Shown: positions 11,216 through 24,690 of the stretch, one piece after another
How positions within the stretch are numbered: position 1 is the first letter of the stretch
Layout of the letters: every line of letters starts with the position of its first letter
From: Embiotoca jacksoni
Lineage: Eukaryota; Chordata; Actinopteri; Embiotocidae
DNA: 64,000 nt
Direction of reading: 5' to 3'
Assembly (NCBI GenBank): GCA_022577435.1
Contig: JAKOON010000012.1
Coordinates: 1,897,001-1,961,000, forward strand
The notes under the pieces: generated by a model
What the model was told of the DNA's origin: nothing
Database searches by the model: none
What the model saw: only the letters and a program-made list of their open reading frames with translations
Made by a program: the position numbers and the translations under genes

Positions 11216-14200
11216 TGTTTTGTTTAGTTTTTTATTTCATAGTTATATATAATTATTAAATTTGCAGTAAAGTTCAAAGTTAATGCACTGATGTAATTTT
11301 GGACCATAAAGTCTACCCTTAAACTAATATTTCCAGGCTGCATTAGAGAAGTGTTGATAATCACATTCGAGTCAATATATCAGTATATCTATTTTTTTTT
11401 TTACTCCCCTATACTGGTATCAGCATCGGCCATAAACATCCAGTCTTGGTCGGGCACTAACTGTAAGGATAATTTTTAATAATTATCTCATCTCGTGATT
11501 TAAAGGCCAACAATAATGAAAAATACACAACTAACAAAGGACAGTGAGTTAGGATTTTATCAGTTTTTACAATATGTGCTGTTCTCCAAAGTGAATGCCA
11601 GTTGCATTTATCAAAGACACTAACAAGTGATATTTCACATGCTGGCACCACTGGAATCATAAAATTTAAGAAAAATCTACTTGCAGCTGCATGTTGTACA
11701 CAGAGTACAAGTTAAAGGTTCGGAGCCTCTAGCCCTCTATAAATTCCACCCACATGTTTCTGTGTTGTTAGCAGGAGACGTACTCGGGGAAGCTTAAGAT
11801 TCTAGGCATTGTTTGGGAAACAGCCTGGAATGAAATTAGGAGAGACAGCAGTGAAATGAATCCTGGTTGGTCTCTCGCTCCAGTTAATCAGATAACAACA
11901 AAAGGCAGCAGAGCATGGGGGAATCTGTCAGCGGGAAGTTACGGTCTTGAAACTCCAGGAGAGGAGCAAAGAGATGGAGCAAGCACACAGCAAAGGTATT
12001 TGGGGATGAAAGAGTGCAAGACTATCCTTGGAGGACAATGCATCTAATTGCTTTTGTTATGGATGCACCAGCAGGTGTCAGCAAAGCAAATGCTAACTAG
12101 GCCACCCACTAAACCGCCCCTTACATGAATTATTCACCCTGATACAGATGATTCGTCGGGCAAAACTGGAGCATGAAGTATGAGAAAGAGAAAGTGAATG
12201 CGACTGATGACAGTCATACGTAAGCAGTTCGCGCTCTGTCGTCCCACTCCCAGTTCTCTTTCATGTTAAAACCTGGTGCAAAAACACATAGACGGACTTA
12301 AATGACAACGGGAGATAATGCCATCGTTTGTATTTTCCTCGAGCTGAAAGATTCTGCTTTTGCAGCGTCTTATCTGCCCTGAAAAATGAAACAAACAGCA
12401 CATTTGACCGTGTCAGGATGACTCGGTGCGTCTGAGATATGCAACAGTAGGGGGTCTCAACTCTACGGCTGCCTTTGATATATGTGACAGAGGGAAGAGA
12501 ACTACAAGCTCAGACAGCAGTGTGAACATGACATCAACCCACGTCTCAGCCTCTGATATACTGTATAATAAACATGCAAATCAAATAATAGCATGTTCAT
12601 TTTTAGAGCTTTTAACTTTCTGCAACTTGATGATTAGGATATGCTGCTGAGATGGCCTTTGAATTGACAACATTGACCAGAGTTACCATATTCATGAGGC
12701 TGCCATCTTCAATAAGAGGATTTGTTGCTCGTCATGGTGTATAATCTTTCAACTAGATTTCCTTTTGTCACTTTTTTCTGACAATTTATCAACTACACAA
12801 GTAAATAGTATGGGAAACAGTCTAAAAATGATTAATAATGAAAACAATTCTTGATTGCAGGTCCTTGTTGTTTGACATTAAGTAAAAAAAATCCTCCTGC
12901 TCCGATAGATACAGTATTTGTGAATTTGGAACAAATTGTACCACATAATCCATTTAGTAACCATTTTGGAGCTTTTGGTTCTGTCACATAATCTTCATCA
13001 GCCTGATGGAGGCCATTTTGTCATAAAAGTGTACATGCTCAAATTATCCTTTTGTTTTAAAGAATAAACTACAGAGCAATGGTTTTAAGCTAAGATTAAC
13101 AAGTTCGATTTTTTTTTTTCACAACTGGACAAATTCCAACTGCTGATAAAAGTCATGTGATGTGGTGGAAAACTCCAAAACACCTATACTAAACTGACCT
13201 TGTGATGAAATTGTTTACTCAACAATCTAAACCATGGTAGACAAATGAAGCTGTAATTTGGGGACTTCCTGTCTAGTGATGCTGTACAACTGCAGACGTT
13301 GCAATTTTGAAAATATTTGGCTGCAATCTGAAAATTAATTCAGTCGCTCTTGCAGTTTTTGTTTAAATTTTAAATATTTCATTAACTGTGCAGATTTATT
13401 CAGGTGAGTGAAACACAACATTTCCACCTGGAAAGGGAATTTCAGAGAAGTAAGAATTGTCTGGTAGAGCAGTAAAGCATGCTGGGAAATATACTATCTC
13501 AAACTGTCTGCTATATCCTTGTTGAGCATGAGCCAAAATAAATAAACTGCTCAATTTACTATATTTGATAAGCTGGGCCTGTAACCCACGTGGTGCACTG
13601 ACATCCATCTGACCTCGTATACTCTGTTAAGTACGTAAATACTATCATACATGTGTGAAAAAGGTGCATCCCTCAGTTCATACAGTACATCCGGTATGTG
13701 GCAATGACACATCAGTAATACAGACTTTGTAATAAGACCTGACAAAAAGTAGCATTTAAATAGTGAGTACATGAGGGTACCAGTGTCGTAGAGCCTTATG
13801 GACTAATTCATAAAAGCTCACGTAGATGCAGAGAGTTCTAATTATGGAACGTCTGTCATATAGATGGAGGCTGGAGGACGTGTTTGTCGGATTGGCAGCT
13901 GTCTCCTGTGTAGTGTCAGGCTTTAATGCATCTCCATACGGCTTCGGTGCTGCTTTTAGCTAACGGCTGTCTGTCTCGTGTCAGCTAAGATCGCTGTAGT
14001 CTCTCGATTGCACCTCCTCTTTTCCTTTCTGTTATACAGTCTCACTTCCCTCCCTTTGTCGTGTTTCTTTCCCTTCACATCTTTCTTCTTTCTCTGTAGC
14101 TCAGGATATGGGAAGATTATGCCAAAAATTATGACTGACACGAGGGTACAAATCACCGAACATGTCAAAGTAATAACATATTGGAAGGGTACAGATTTTG

Positions 14201-14614
14201 ATCCACGGCTCGTTTATTTATGCCCTAACCTGTTGCATAAACCTGTCTTCCTTCCCTGCTTCCTTTGGTAATGTCATGTATTTGTCATGGTCGGCAGATA
14301 GCAAAAAGGGTTTCAAATCATTGTCAGCCCTGACCTTTCCTTTGAAAATTGGCACACATGCACTGCATATATTGGAGGAGTGTGTGGGCGTGCACAAGTT
14401 GCAGTGCATATTTAGGTGTGTGTGTGTATATGAGCGTACTCCATCTCACCAAATAAAAAAAAACCCAATGTAATCAGAAGGCCAGTCATTACCTTTCATT
14501 TCTCCACGAAAAAAGCAGAGAGCTTACAAAAAGTCTATTTGCAAAAGGTTATGCACGACAGTCTAATACTTTGCCATTTCATTTTCATTTTTGCACCGCC
14601 CACCTTCTGCATTG

Positions 14615-14617
<3 letters not shown>
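11216..14617. other. intergenic, no gene recognised
   Basis: AT-rich noncoding sequence. Short open frames on both strands lack motifs. No RNA gene, microsatellite or clear transposon end was seen. Confidence 0.5.
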
Positions 14618-14668
<51 letters not shown>

Positions 14669-14669
14669 A

Positions 14670-14700
<31 letters not shown>

Positions 14701-14702
14701 TC
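14618..14702. repeat. (CT)n microsatellite
   Basis: About 85 bp of CT dinucleotides with three A interruptions (CTAT) toward the right end. The Ser-Leu-rich open frames over it (14539-14900) are products of the repeat. Confidence 0.97.
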
Positions 14703-17700
14703 TACCACTATCTCCTCTCCCTGTCTGTCTTCCTCCAGCGCATTCCTAATCAGACAAACACAACCTGTCTTGCTTTCCCAAGCAGCCACAGCAAGCAGCT
14801 ATCAGCCTGTCACATCTCATCTGAGGATTTGCCTGCTTTCCAGGGAGACAAGATGAGGCTCCAATGGAATCATGGCCCAGTAGATTTTATAATTAAATAG
14901 TAATAATACTTAAAAAAAAAAAAAAAAAGTGTCTGGCAAGTTCTTCCACTGACCTGTTTCTATCTTTTTCCAAGTATTTTGGTAACTTCTGGAGTCCACA
15001 AATTTGTCACAGAGCCAATGAGTATTTCTGGGTGGTATAGGGAGAGAAAGTTGAATCTGTCTGACTTTGGACACAGAAATTCAGTCAGTTTCTAATGAAA
15101 AGCTGTCTGCATTGGTTGTTTTACAAAGAAGAGGCTGGTAACACTGATCACAAAATCCCTTTGGATTGCTTTCTCCATGTTACATATTTTGCTGGAAGCT
15201 GTTTATCAGACGTTGTTTCTCTAAATTGTCATATTTAACACAAAATTAGTATTTTAAACTGCTGGATGCTACGTCGGCTTTTGTGCTTTCTGGCATGTTA
15301 ATAAACAACACTTGATTTTCTTTTTTCACAGTTGTTTTGAAGGGTAAAACAACTGTGCAGTGCCTTCTAGTATATTTTAATGTAAAACCACTTGAAACTC
15401 CTGTCACCTAGAAAATATGGTTATATATTATTAAATCTTTTTCCCCATTATGCCTCAGTGCCACCATAATTACAACAAGTCCTCCAATCCAGACGAGCAG
15501 ACAGATCGTTTGTTCCTACCCTCAAATGTGACCTACAGAAGTGTTTCCTGAATTAGCGCCCCTGGTTAGGTTTAGGCACAAAAACCACTGACTTAGGGGT
15601 TAGGAAAAGGAAATGGTTTGGGTTAAAATTATCACTTGAGCTCTGCTATGTGTTAAGGTTATAACTTATGTATGCGACCTTCGTCATTATGATAAACAGT
15701 AAACGTAGTTTTAAAAAACTATCCTGACTTGCAGTTGGGAACAGTAAACAATTCACTGGTCTCCACCCACCCAACCCCCCCCCCCCTCCTAACAATATAC
15801 AGACCTCATTAGAGCACAAGACTGTGATCATTTTTTTACAAGAGGACAGTCAGCTGGACAAAGTTCACATGCAACGTTATTTTGAATGAATAAAAACATG
15901 AATAAATGAAGGAACATATTTTTGACTCCCACACCAGAGACCTGGGTTTACATCAACACTTGGATTTGATTACATTTTCTTTGGTCAACAAAAGTACTTT
16001 GATTAAGGTTAGGGAAAGATTGGAGTTTTGGGTAAATGTAAATAAACAATTTGCATTTAAAGTCACTGCAAACTTGTTCTTCATTAAACAAGATTGTAAT
16101 GTTTCCTTATTTCAAAGAGTTGTCCCACAATCTGGTGAACGATCTGCCACAAACACATTTTCTATTCATTGATATAGTGAAGGTTTTTTGTGAGAAAATT
16201 TCCTAAAAACCTTTATCTTAAGAGTCTGAGGATGAATTGAAAGATAAACATCTGTGACAGTCAATTCATCATGTTTTATCGTGTTAACCCTCAACATGGC
16301 ACCCCCTGCCTTAAACTCAGAGCACCGATGTGACCGGTTTACACAAGGTACAATTATTGAGCGCAGTCTGGAGTTAAAGGAGCACAAGATGTGACACAGA
16401 TTACAGTGACACTCAGAAATTGGAACATATGTCCTTGCCAACTTCTGAGGCTATATGGATATAGACGAACAAAGAAATGGTGGGAGTGCCTGTGTGAAAA
16501 GTGTCAGATAACCTTGAGCATGTCATTTCATATTTGTGTAGCTTGGGTCCCCTTATGACAGATAAAATGTACATCGAAATTTTCAGCATTTATCTGACGC
16601 AGCTACTTTATTTGTATATTTAATTTGTAATAAGTTCAACAACAGAGAAGTGCAAGAACATTTTCAACATCTATTTGTGCCGAGGTCAAAGAACCAAGGA
16701 CTTCGAATAAATCAAGAGTACCTTATTATTTCTAAAAAGCCTTTTTATCATGAATTATGGCATAACTTTAAAAAAAAAAAATATTAAACCAGGGCTAAAA
16801 TGTTGTAAAATTCTTGAATCACAAGACAGCTTGAAAAATGCTACCCTTTCCTTAATTCAGAAGGTTAAAGGAAAGGGGGCCTTATTCAGAGTCTTCTTGT
16901 CAGAACAGTGAAATGGGGCAAATGTGCTCAGATACTATAAATCTCTGACATCTAAAGTCTCACTTATTCGACCAGAACACTCTCAATCTCCTTCTCTCCC
17001 TCTTAATTATCTGATTACAAGAGCAGAAATGAATTGCAAGTCAGGATGTCAACCCTGGTCTGCTGCGCCTGTGCTTTGTACGCCCACCATCCACCCTGAC
17101 CTCCTCCTTGAGACTGCGCTTACATAATGTAGTACTATATTCACACAAAAGGACATAATGCCTCTGAAGATAACGCGGGAGGAAAATATGAAAACACCAC
17201 TAGAACATTTATAAACGTAAATTAAAGGATACAGAGTTTAAACAAGTGCCTAGACATGTCGAGTCGATGAGACCACAGTTGGAGACTAAAATCACAATCA
17301 AGAAACTCATTTATGTAATCATATTGACTCTCTGTGACATCAAAAGCCTCACAAAATGTTGAGGCAAAGTCAAACAGAGAGGAAGAGACTGATTAAATGT
17401 TTACAGCCACCTTGTCTGCCACTGCTTTCCTCTTTGTGATAAGACTTTTGATTATCATAGATTAATCAACAGAGGGAAATCGAAAATGTAGCACGCGGGA
17501 GAGCATTTACCTGAAGATTATACCTTTCTGTTTTTACCAGAGAAGTTTCTTTATCATTTCTTCATTTATTTTGAAGCACTTTTTTTTAAATCGGCCTCCA
17601 GTGAGTATCATAGAGCACATTGTCCTGTTAAAAAAAATATTCTTCATATTTCAATATTGTCTAAATACTTGTTAAGATGTCATGCTTAAGAGTCAATGTT

Positions 17701-19239
17701 AAACCTGAAATTAAAAAAAGTATATTTGGATCACAGTGTTGCATTGAGTTTTTTTTTTTCATTTTTGTATTCATATTGTACTATATTTTCTACTTTTCTC
17801 CTTGTGATGCATGTTTTACAACTGCTTTGAAACAAGTTACATAATTAAAGTTTGCTGAATGACATTCTATAGAAGACACAGCTCCCGATGTGACTTTCGT
17901 GGAAATGTGAACCATAATACCTGAATTAAGACTTCACTCAGGCAACTGCACCCAGGCAACTGCAGCCTAAATTTCTTAAGGAAACAGATTATCTTCTCTG
18001 AAGATTTCCAGATGAAACACATGAAAATAAAACCCCAGGAAACCTCTTTACAGACTAGGCCAAGCCGAAGCAGCCACAGATTATCACTGGAGGTCATGGA
18101 TATAGAGTACGTCTTTCTTCTCTTCAAAGTGAACTCCTGGTGACTCAGTCTCTCTTCTCACCCATGAATTAATCAAATCTTTAGAGAAGGGCAAAATGGA
18201 GTAGGGCTGAAAGAGAGGATGGAGGCAAGAAGCCAAGGGTAACTGAAGAGGAAAACTGATGTGTGTCAGTGTTCGTGTGAGAAAGGAGAGATGAAAGAAA
18301 AAACTAAATTAGACAGGATAATGGGATCTGAACTGGGGTAAAAAAAATTACCTGAATAGAAAGATGATTAAAAAAAAAACACAGAAGGATAGTATTCCAT
18401 TAATATTTTCTACTAAGACACGTTGATCACAATTACTGAAACCAATCCACAACTTTGCAATAAATAAATGATTAAATTAAGAAACCTTTTAATTTAATTT
18501 GTAAAAGAGGACTGAGTCACCCTTCTGGGAACACTTAAGATAAAATTCCCCATTTTAAAATAAGAAATCCAGGAAAAAAGCCCAATACCATTAAATAGAA
18601 TACTTTATTGATCTGCTGTGGAAAAATGGAAAATGCTTAAAACATTGGACTGAAGTTGGTAAGGGAGCAGATCATCTCAAAAAACAGAATATAATAAGTG
18701 CACACATTTATAGAAGTATTCTTCATAATTGTTTTTGGCTCCAAGTCCAACATCTGACATTCTTTTTAAATATTACGAGATTTTACAGAAAGATTGCTGT
18801 GACCTTATTGTGTGTCAGTTACTCAATAATGAGCTTAGATTGCCATCAGTAACAGTTTAGAGGGAATATAATGACCTTTCATTTTTAAAGTAAAAAAATA
18901 GTAGTAGAATAATAATATATCATAATTATGGGGCCGTATGGTTCCGCCAAATTGCAAATTACATCCATGTTTATCCAGACTCGTGATCTTTAGTGAGAAC
19001 TTTACATTTTGCCAATAAAGATGATTCTGTTAAAACATGGCAGCCACGGCACTAGACAAAGTTTCAAATATAAATGTTGTGGCAAAGAAGCTATAATTTC
19101 TAAAAAAAAAAAAAGTGTATCCTTCAAAGACACCTTCAACCTGACAGCACAGAAGATCTATACAAATCCTCATTGTTTCAACTAGGTACTGCAGGACACC
19201 CAAGACTGGTGTCCAACTACACATGAAATATAGTTATGG
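14703..19239. other. intergenic, mostly unannotated
   Basis: No gene recognised. Holds an A tract near 14913-14928, a 12-bp C run at 15775-15786, a dispersed-repeat remnant at about 15553-15640 and a 14-bp direct duplication of CAGGCAACTGCA-type sequence near 17938-17965. Confidence 0.5.
15553..15640 (+). repeat. dispersed repeat remnant (GGTTTAGGCA type)
   Basis: GGTTAGGTTTAGGCACAAAA, ACCACTGACTTAGGGGTTAGG and ATGGTTTGGGTTAAAATTATC follow in the order of a repeat I recognise from fish intergenic DNA. A weaker similar block (TTAAGGTTAGGGAAAGATTGG) lies at about 16000-16030. Class unknown to me. Confidence 0.45.
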
Positions 19240-19745
19240 CATTCAGATTCACAAAAATGGGACATGCATGATGTAACGGTGACCACCAAATCGTAATAAG
19301 TTCATCCTTGAGTCCAAGTAAATGAGTGTGCTACATTTGAAGCAGTCCATCAAGGTGTATCTAAGTTCACAACAATAGAATGGACTTCAGGTCTGAGTGA
19401 GCTAAACTTTGGACCTTTGAACCGCAAAATATATTCAGTTCATCCTTCAGTCCATGTGAACATTTTTGACGAATGCAAAAAAAAAAATTCCCTCAAGGCG
19501 TTCCTGAGATATTGCGATCTTGAGAATAGGATAGACGGATGGAATGGATGTGAGGTCACAGTGACCTTGAGCTTTGAGCCCCAAGATCTAATAAGTTCAT
19601 CTTTGGGACCAAGTGAACATTTGTGCCAAATTTGCTGAGATTTCATCATGGCATTCTTGATATATCATTCATGTTCACAAGAATGGGACGGATGTACAAC
19701 CCGAAAACATAATACCTCTGGCCCTCACGAAGGAATAAAAACATG
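19240..19745 (+). repeat. dispersed repeat with three internal modules
   Basis: Three degenerate modules of about 130-150 bp, starting near 19278, 19405 and 19559. Each has a GTGACC- or CTTTGGACC-like start, a TAAGTTCATC or CAGTTCATCC word, a GAGTCCAAGT or GGACCAAGTGAACATT word, a CAAGGCGTTCCTGAGATAT-type word and an AGAATGGGACGG-type end. The block closes with ACAACCCGAAAACATAATAC and CTCTGGCC. I recognise this as a widespread teleost intergenic repeat; its transposon class is not clear. Confidence 0.65.
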
Positions 19746-22700
19746 AGGTCAGAGAGTTTTATAGAGTTGTTATGCATCTGTATACAACAAAAACAATCCA
19801 ACGCCATACAGGATCACATACTGCCGGATATAAATTGGTACCATGTGAGTAAACGTTATAGGCTATGTAATGCACTGTGAATGGACTTATTATTTCGCTA
19901 CACTATTAAAAGTCCATTGTCAGTCAAAATTGCATGACAGCATACAAAACACATTAGTCATGCAGACAATAACCACACCAGGAACTTATTATACAACAAT
20001 ACAGACTTTGACATTTACCGCATCATGTTTATGACCAAGACATTAACATTTGAGGAGTTTCTATGGGGGCTTAATGATTCATAACTATTCCAATCTAAAA
20101 AAAATAAAATAATGGCAAGATTAATGAGCAATTTATTTTGCCTTTGTTATGAGTTATTTACATAAATTACAGTAATAAGTGCCATTTCGTTCACAGCTAT
20201 AGCTGTAATAATTAAGTAAATCTCTGCACAGTGATTTAGTGGTGGATTCCGAACTCGCTGCTGCTCCTCACTGTGGGTTTGCATGTTTTGCCTCACATTT
20301 AGCCCCAGGCTGTAGTTGCAACAGGATGTCAGCCTGTCCAGGTTGTTTTCCTACTTTTTGACACTGGTTTTACGCGTGAATACATACAGAACAAATGAAT
20401 GTAGTTTAAAATGGTTTACTCATGCAAGATCTTATACCTCCTTCAGAATCTTGATCTATCACAACGAATTTCCTCAATTCTGGCACATTTGAATCTAAAC
20501 GTTTTCCACACAAAACTAAGGAAAACTTTGGACTATGTTACTACTTAGTCACTGTACATCTAAATAAGAAAACATGTAAAATGAAATTACATTACATTAA
20601 AGAAACAGTGAATAATTACTTTATATCCATGGAAATTTGGGACCTTAAATAAACCACGTTTTTAGAAAGAAATTAACTGGCATTTGCTTTTTTTTTTTTT
20701 TTTTTTGTGAGCCCACAAAAGTCTGAATTATAAACCTCTCTAAAACATCACCATGTTTGGCATGTAAAAGTACCATGGTTTTGAAGCATACTGTACAAAC
20801 TAATAATCTTTTTCTTTATGTTTGGAAGAGACTGTTTTGATCAAAAATAAGCAGCAGCACCTGTATGAACTTCTTGTTTCACATTTTTACAGATGATAAG
20901 TTGCTCAATATTTTTTAGATAGACATTTACTTAAAACAGAGCTCTAAGCTGTAGAAAGGGGGTTAAAAAGGAAGCTTATTTCATGCTGCATGCAAAATGC
21001 TTTCCCCACATATTTCCTATCAAACTATGCTGTTTAATAAAGTAAACTGATGTCAAATCTGCTTGCCCAGATAATATCAGGAATTAAATATGAGTAGCTG
21101 TTTCAGTTTTTGATTAAAACTTGAAACACAGCAAAGACTGACCAATTAAATTTTTTTTTTCATGGCAAAAGTGCTGTCAGGGCTGAAAAATTATTTTTTT
21201 CCTCATGATGTTGAAAATGTTTTCACTCAAGCATTTTTGTTGTTGTTTCTCTTTTCTGTAAGACAATTTGAGTGGGCAATTTGAAGTCAAGTAAAAAGTT
21301 TGTGTGCAATCACATGATTAACTGCTGCTTTGTGTTTGCCCATGTCAACCTTTCACAGAGACATTCCTCCTCTGTGCTTTTCTGTCAGTTTTTACATCTC
21401 AGGCTTTCTTTCTTTGTCCCAATTTAACGGAGAGCCTATTTTCCGTGGTTCAGAAATGGAATAGTTTCATTTAACCATCTTCTCTCACCAGCCACTTGGA
21501 ACCTTTTGTTCTCTCCTGTATCTTTCCTTTAATTTCATTTCAACGTTGACTGATTTTGAAGGGTGGTGTTATGTGCTTTGGCTTAGAGTTGCCCATGCTG
21601 TCAGAATGGGTAAGCAGCTTTCTAAATGTGAGAGAAACCCACGGGAGTATGGCAACACACAAAATGTCACTACCATGCAGAATAATCCTGGTGCTGAGCG
21701 GCTTAGTGAGTGTAGTTTAATTGAGGATACGATGCTCTGCGAACAAGGACATGCAAGCTCTCTTCTAAAGAACAAAAAGTTGAAATGAGGACTCACAAGG
21801 CTCTTGTTGAGGGGAGGCTACAAACCACGGACTGCCTGGTCTGTGTCATGATGTGAAAACCTGTTAGATTTCAAGTTGTTTAGTCGCCTCTTGCAAACCA
21901 CCCATAATCATAAAGCTGACATTGTGGAAAAAATGGTTTGTGTAGCATGACTCAACCTTAGTGTTGAACAATTTGTTTTGGTCACAATGGTAAACCTAGC
22001 TTGAAGTTGGGAAATGAAAAAGGGAGGTGCTGTAAGACTCTTCATTGTGTGCAAGTTGTTCCATTGGACTGACTTGGTAAAAAAATAAAAAAAATAAAAA
22101 TAAAAAAAAAAACATCTAACTGTTCTCTAACAATCAAAGTTTTACACAAGGCTTTTATCAATGCACCAAAAATCTTATAAATATTTTTTATTTTGAATTA
22201 ATAGCATGCCCACTGAAGTGTTTTAATGGGAAAGTTGAAAACGGGTGAGTGGAAGCTGTGGAGAGGTCTGGGAAGATTTAATAAAGACTGCACTATGATA
22301 GTGATAAAAAAAAATAATAATAATAAATTTAAAAAAAAAAAAGATTTGAACTTATGGAGGAATCTTAAGAAGTCTCTCAATTTGGGTTCAGAATTGTTGC
22401 TTAATTAAATAAATATAAAAGAGGGTTTTATTTTCCAACTCTCAGCGTTGCATAAGGCCGTTTGTTGGTGTTTTTAAATCACTAAATTGCATTAGGAAGG
22501 TTTTTTTATGTGAAAAAGTTAATTGCAATAATTTTGAGGTTTGTTACACTGAATTATGAACTCAAGGTTTAATAACCAAATCACCACCATTGCTAAATCT
22601 CTATTATGGAAATACAAGTGACATTAGAAGTGAGAAGAAGCAGAGTGCTCTTCTGTGTCAATACAAATATTAGGACCCACACTAGTACTGCTGTGTGCAG

Positions 22701-24559
22701 GTATTTTGGTATGAACAGACTGCAGATAAAGTTATTTTCACCTGATGAGAGTTCACTAAAAAGATTGGTAGTTGGACCATTTTGCTTTGTTTGGCTGGCT
22801 CCTTTGTAATTTTGGAAAAGTACAAGAAAATAATTTTAATTTAGTAAATTATCCTTTTTTTTTTGGTGCGAATGCATAGATGTAAGAAAGTGTATTTGAT
22901 GATGTTAATGGTGTTATTCTGAAGATTAATCCTGTGTTTTGTAATTATACATTATCTGTCCTAGTTTGCCTATGAGCTGCCATATTTCCCAGTTTTCTGA
23001 CACTGTCTTTACTCAGAAGGACTGCGATTAAACAACATGATTTTGGGGGATCAGGGTTTATAAAAGTCATTAGTTATAGCCTTGCCAGATCTTTTGAGAA
23101 ATAGGTTTCTGTATGCTGCAAATCGAGACAAATAGCCTAAGATATAACAGTAGACAACTCTGACTTTAGAGAAAGAGAAAAAGCCAACCACATGAATCCA
23201 CAATCCTCCCTGAAAATACAATAATCGGGACAAATGGACTCATGACTTGAAGGACACCTTATTCCCTTTGGAGGACACCTTTATGACTCTTATAATTCAA
23301 TTCCCAAGGTAGGCCAGATCAGTAAAATATTACACAGGCTACAGGCTTGGGGACGGTTTGTGCCTTTGAATTGTCACATTTTGATTTGTGAATCCATAGA
23401 GAACCCCAGCGGGGACTTGCATTCATTTACGTATTATCCTGTTGTGATGTATTTTGTCTTTTATCCACGTCCAATATACTTGCTTCCCTGGGAAGAAAGA
23501 TGGATAGCGGTTGTCAAACCCGGATGACGCATGGGCCCTGCGGTAAACTCTGTCACTAGCCTGTATCCTCCGCAGCTCTCCAAGGTTACGCTTTCAGATC
23601 AACATCTCTCACTAATGTTGAGTTAAAAATGACAAGGCTGCTGTTAAAACCCTCACAGCTAGGTTTGCTGGATATTCGCTGTCTGTACTCTAATAATCAA
23701 TGATTTACTCTTGGCAGTAACGCATTAAGGTTTGCTCCTGCATGGACTGAGGCGCAGATCTGCAGTACATTTACATTTAGCTGAGCCAGGGCAATTTACA
23801 ATGACAAAACAGGTTGGGGCTCAGTATTATTGAACACAGAGCACGTTAACATGCCACAGGCAAAGAGTAATGTTGGCCGCATGGCAGCACCCATTAAAAT
23901 ACTCAGTAGTATCATTTCATACATTTGTTATGTACCAAAAAGTCATTTTTGAGCATTTTTATGTCAGAGTCAATATTTCATGTCAAACTTGAGGAGCTTA
24001 TACATAAATATATTCAGACAATTGTGATTTGGGGCTATGAGCTATCATATGAAACCCCCATTGTTTTGTTATGAATTATAGTTAGCAGAAGTGGAGAGCG
24101 CCAAGGAGGAGGTGTGTTCTTGGATGAAAGTCAGCAAAAACTTTGTTCACATTTCCAAAAAAAAGGATGGCTGTGCTCCAAGTTATTCATTTCCTCCTCA
24201 TCCTGCACCTCCAGATCCAACAACAGCAGTGAGGGAGTGTGTGCGACAAAAGGGATCCGGTCTTTTTAGAACGATCTGATTTAAATCCCCCATATGATTA
24301 CATATAGCCCACATATTTCATAACACTCAGAAATGTGTCACATTAAACAAAATGAAGACATTAACTGCAGTTTCATTATGATTTTAAGATGTACGAGTTG
24401 AGGCCTATAATTTTGTATGTGTCATGTCAAACCCAAGTGGTAACCCGCTGTTACATCACGCCAGCTTGTTGTTGTTTTTTTGGGAGCCAGAAGTGGTCAT
24501 ATTTGGACATAAATCTGCTGGGGAAGAGTAGCGGTGAAGCTGAGTGAGAACATGAGTAC
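19746..24559. other. intergenic, no gene recognised
   Basis: AT-rich, with T tracts (20688-20706) and A-rich low complexity (22079-22111, 22309-22342). No coding exon, RNA gene or bounded transposon was identified. Confidence 0.5.
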
Positions 24560-24690
24560 ATTATGCCCTCCCAAGAGTTTACACTCTTTTAATAAAGGTC
24601 TTTTGGAGCCACAGGTTATTTGGAGCAATCCCCTAGTGGCCCTCAGTAGTATTGCACTTTAAAGCCCTTCTGCATTGGCTTCACTTTTCA
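24560..24690 (-). repeat. dispersed repeat family B, - copy
   Basis: Reverse complement of the + copy at 10676-10800: GTGAAGCCAATGCAGAAGGG, TTTAAAGTGCAATACTACTG, GGGCCACTAGGGGATTGCTCC and GTGGCTCCAAAAGACC read on the - strand in the same order. Confidence 0.7.

Noticed and set aside
14539..14900. Two Ser-Leu repeat open frames
   Set aside because: They are translations of the CT microsatellite.
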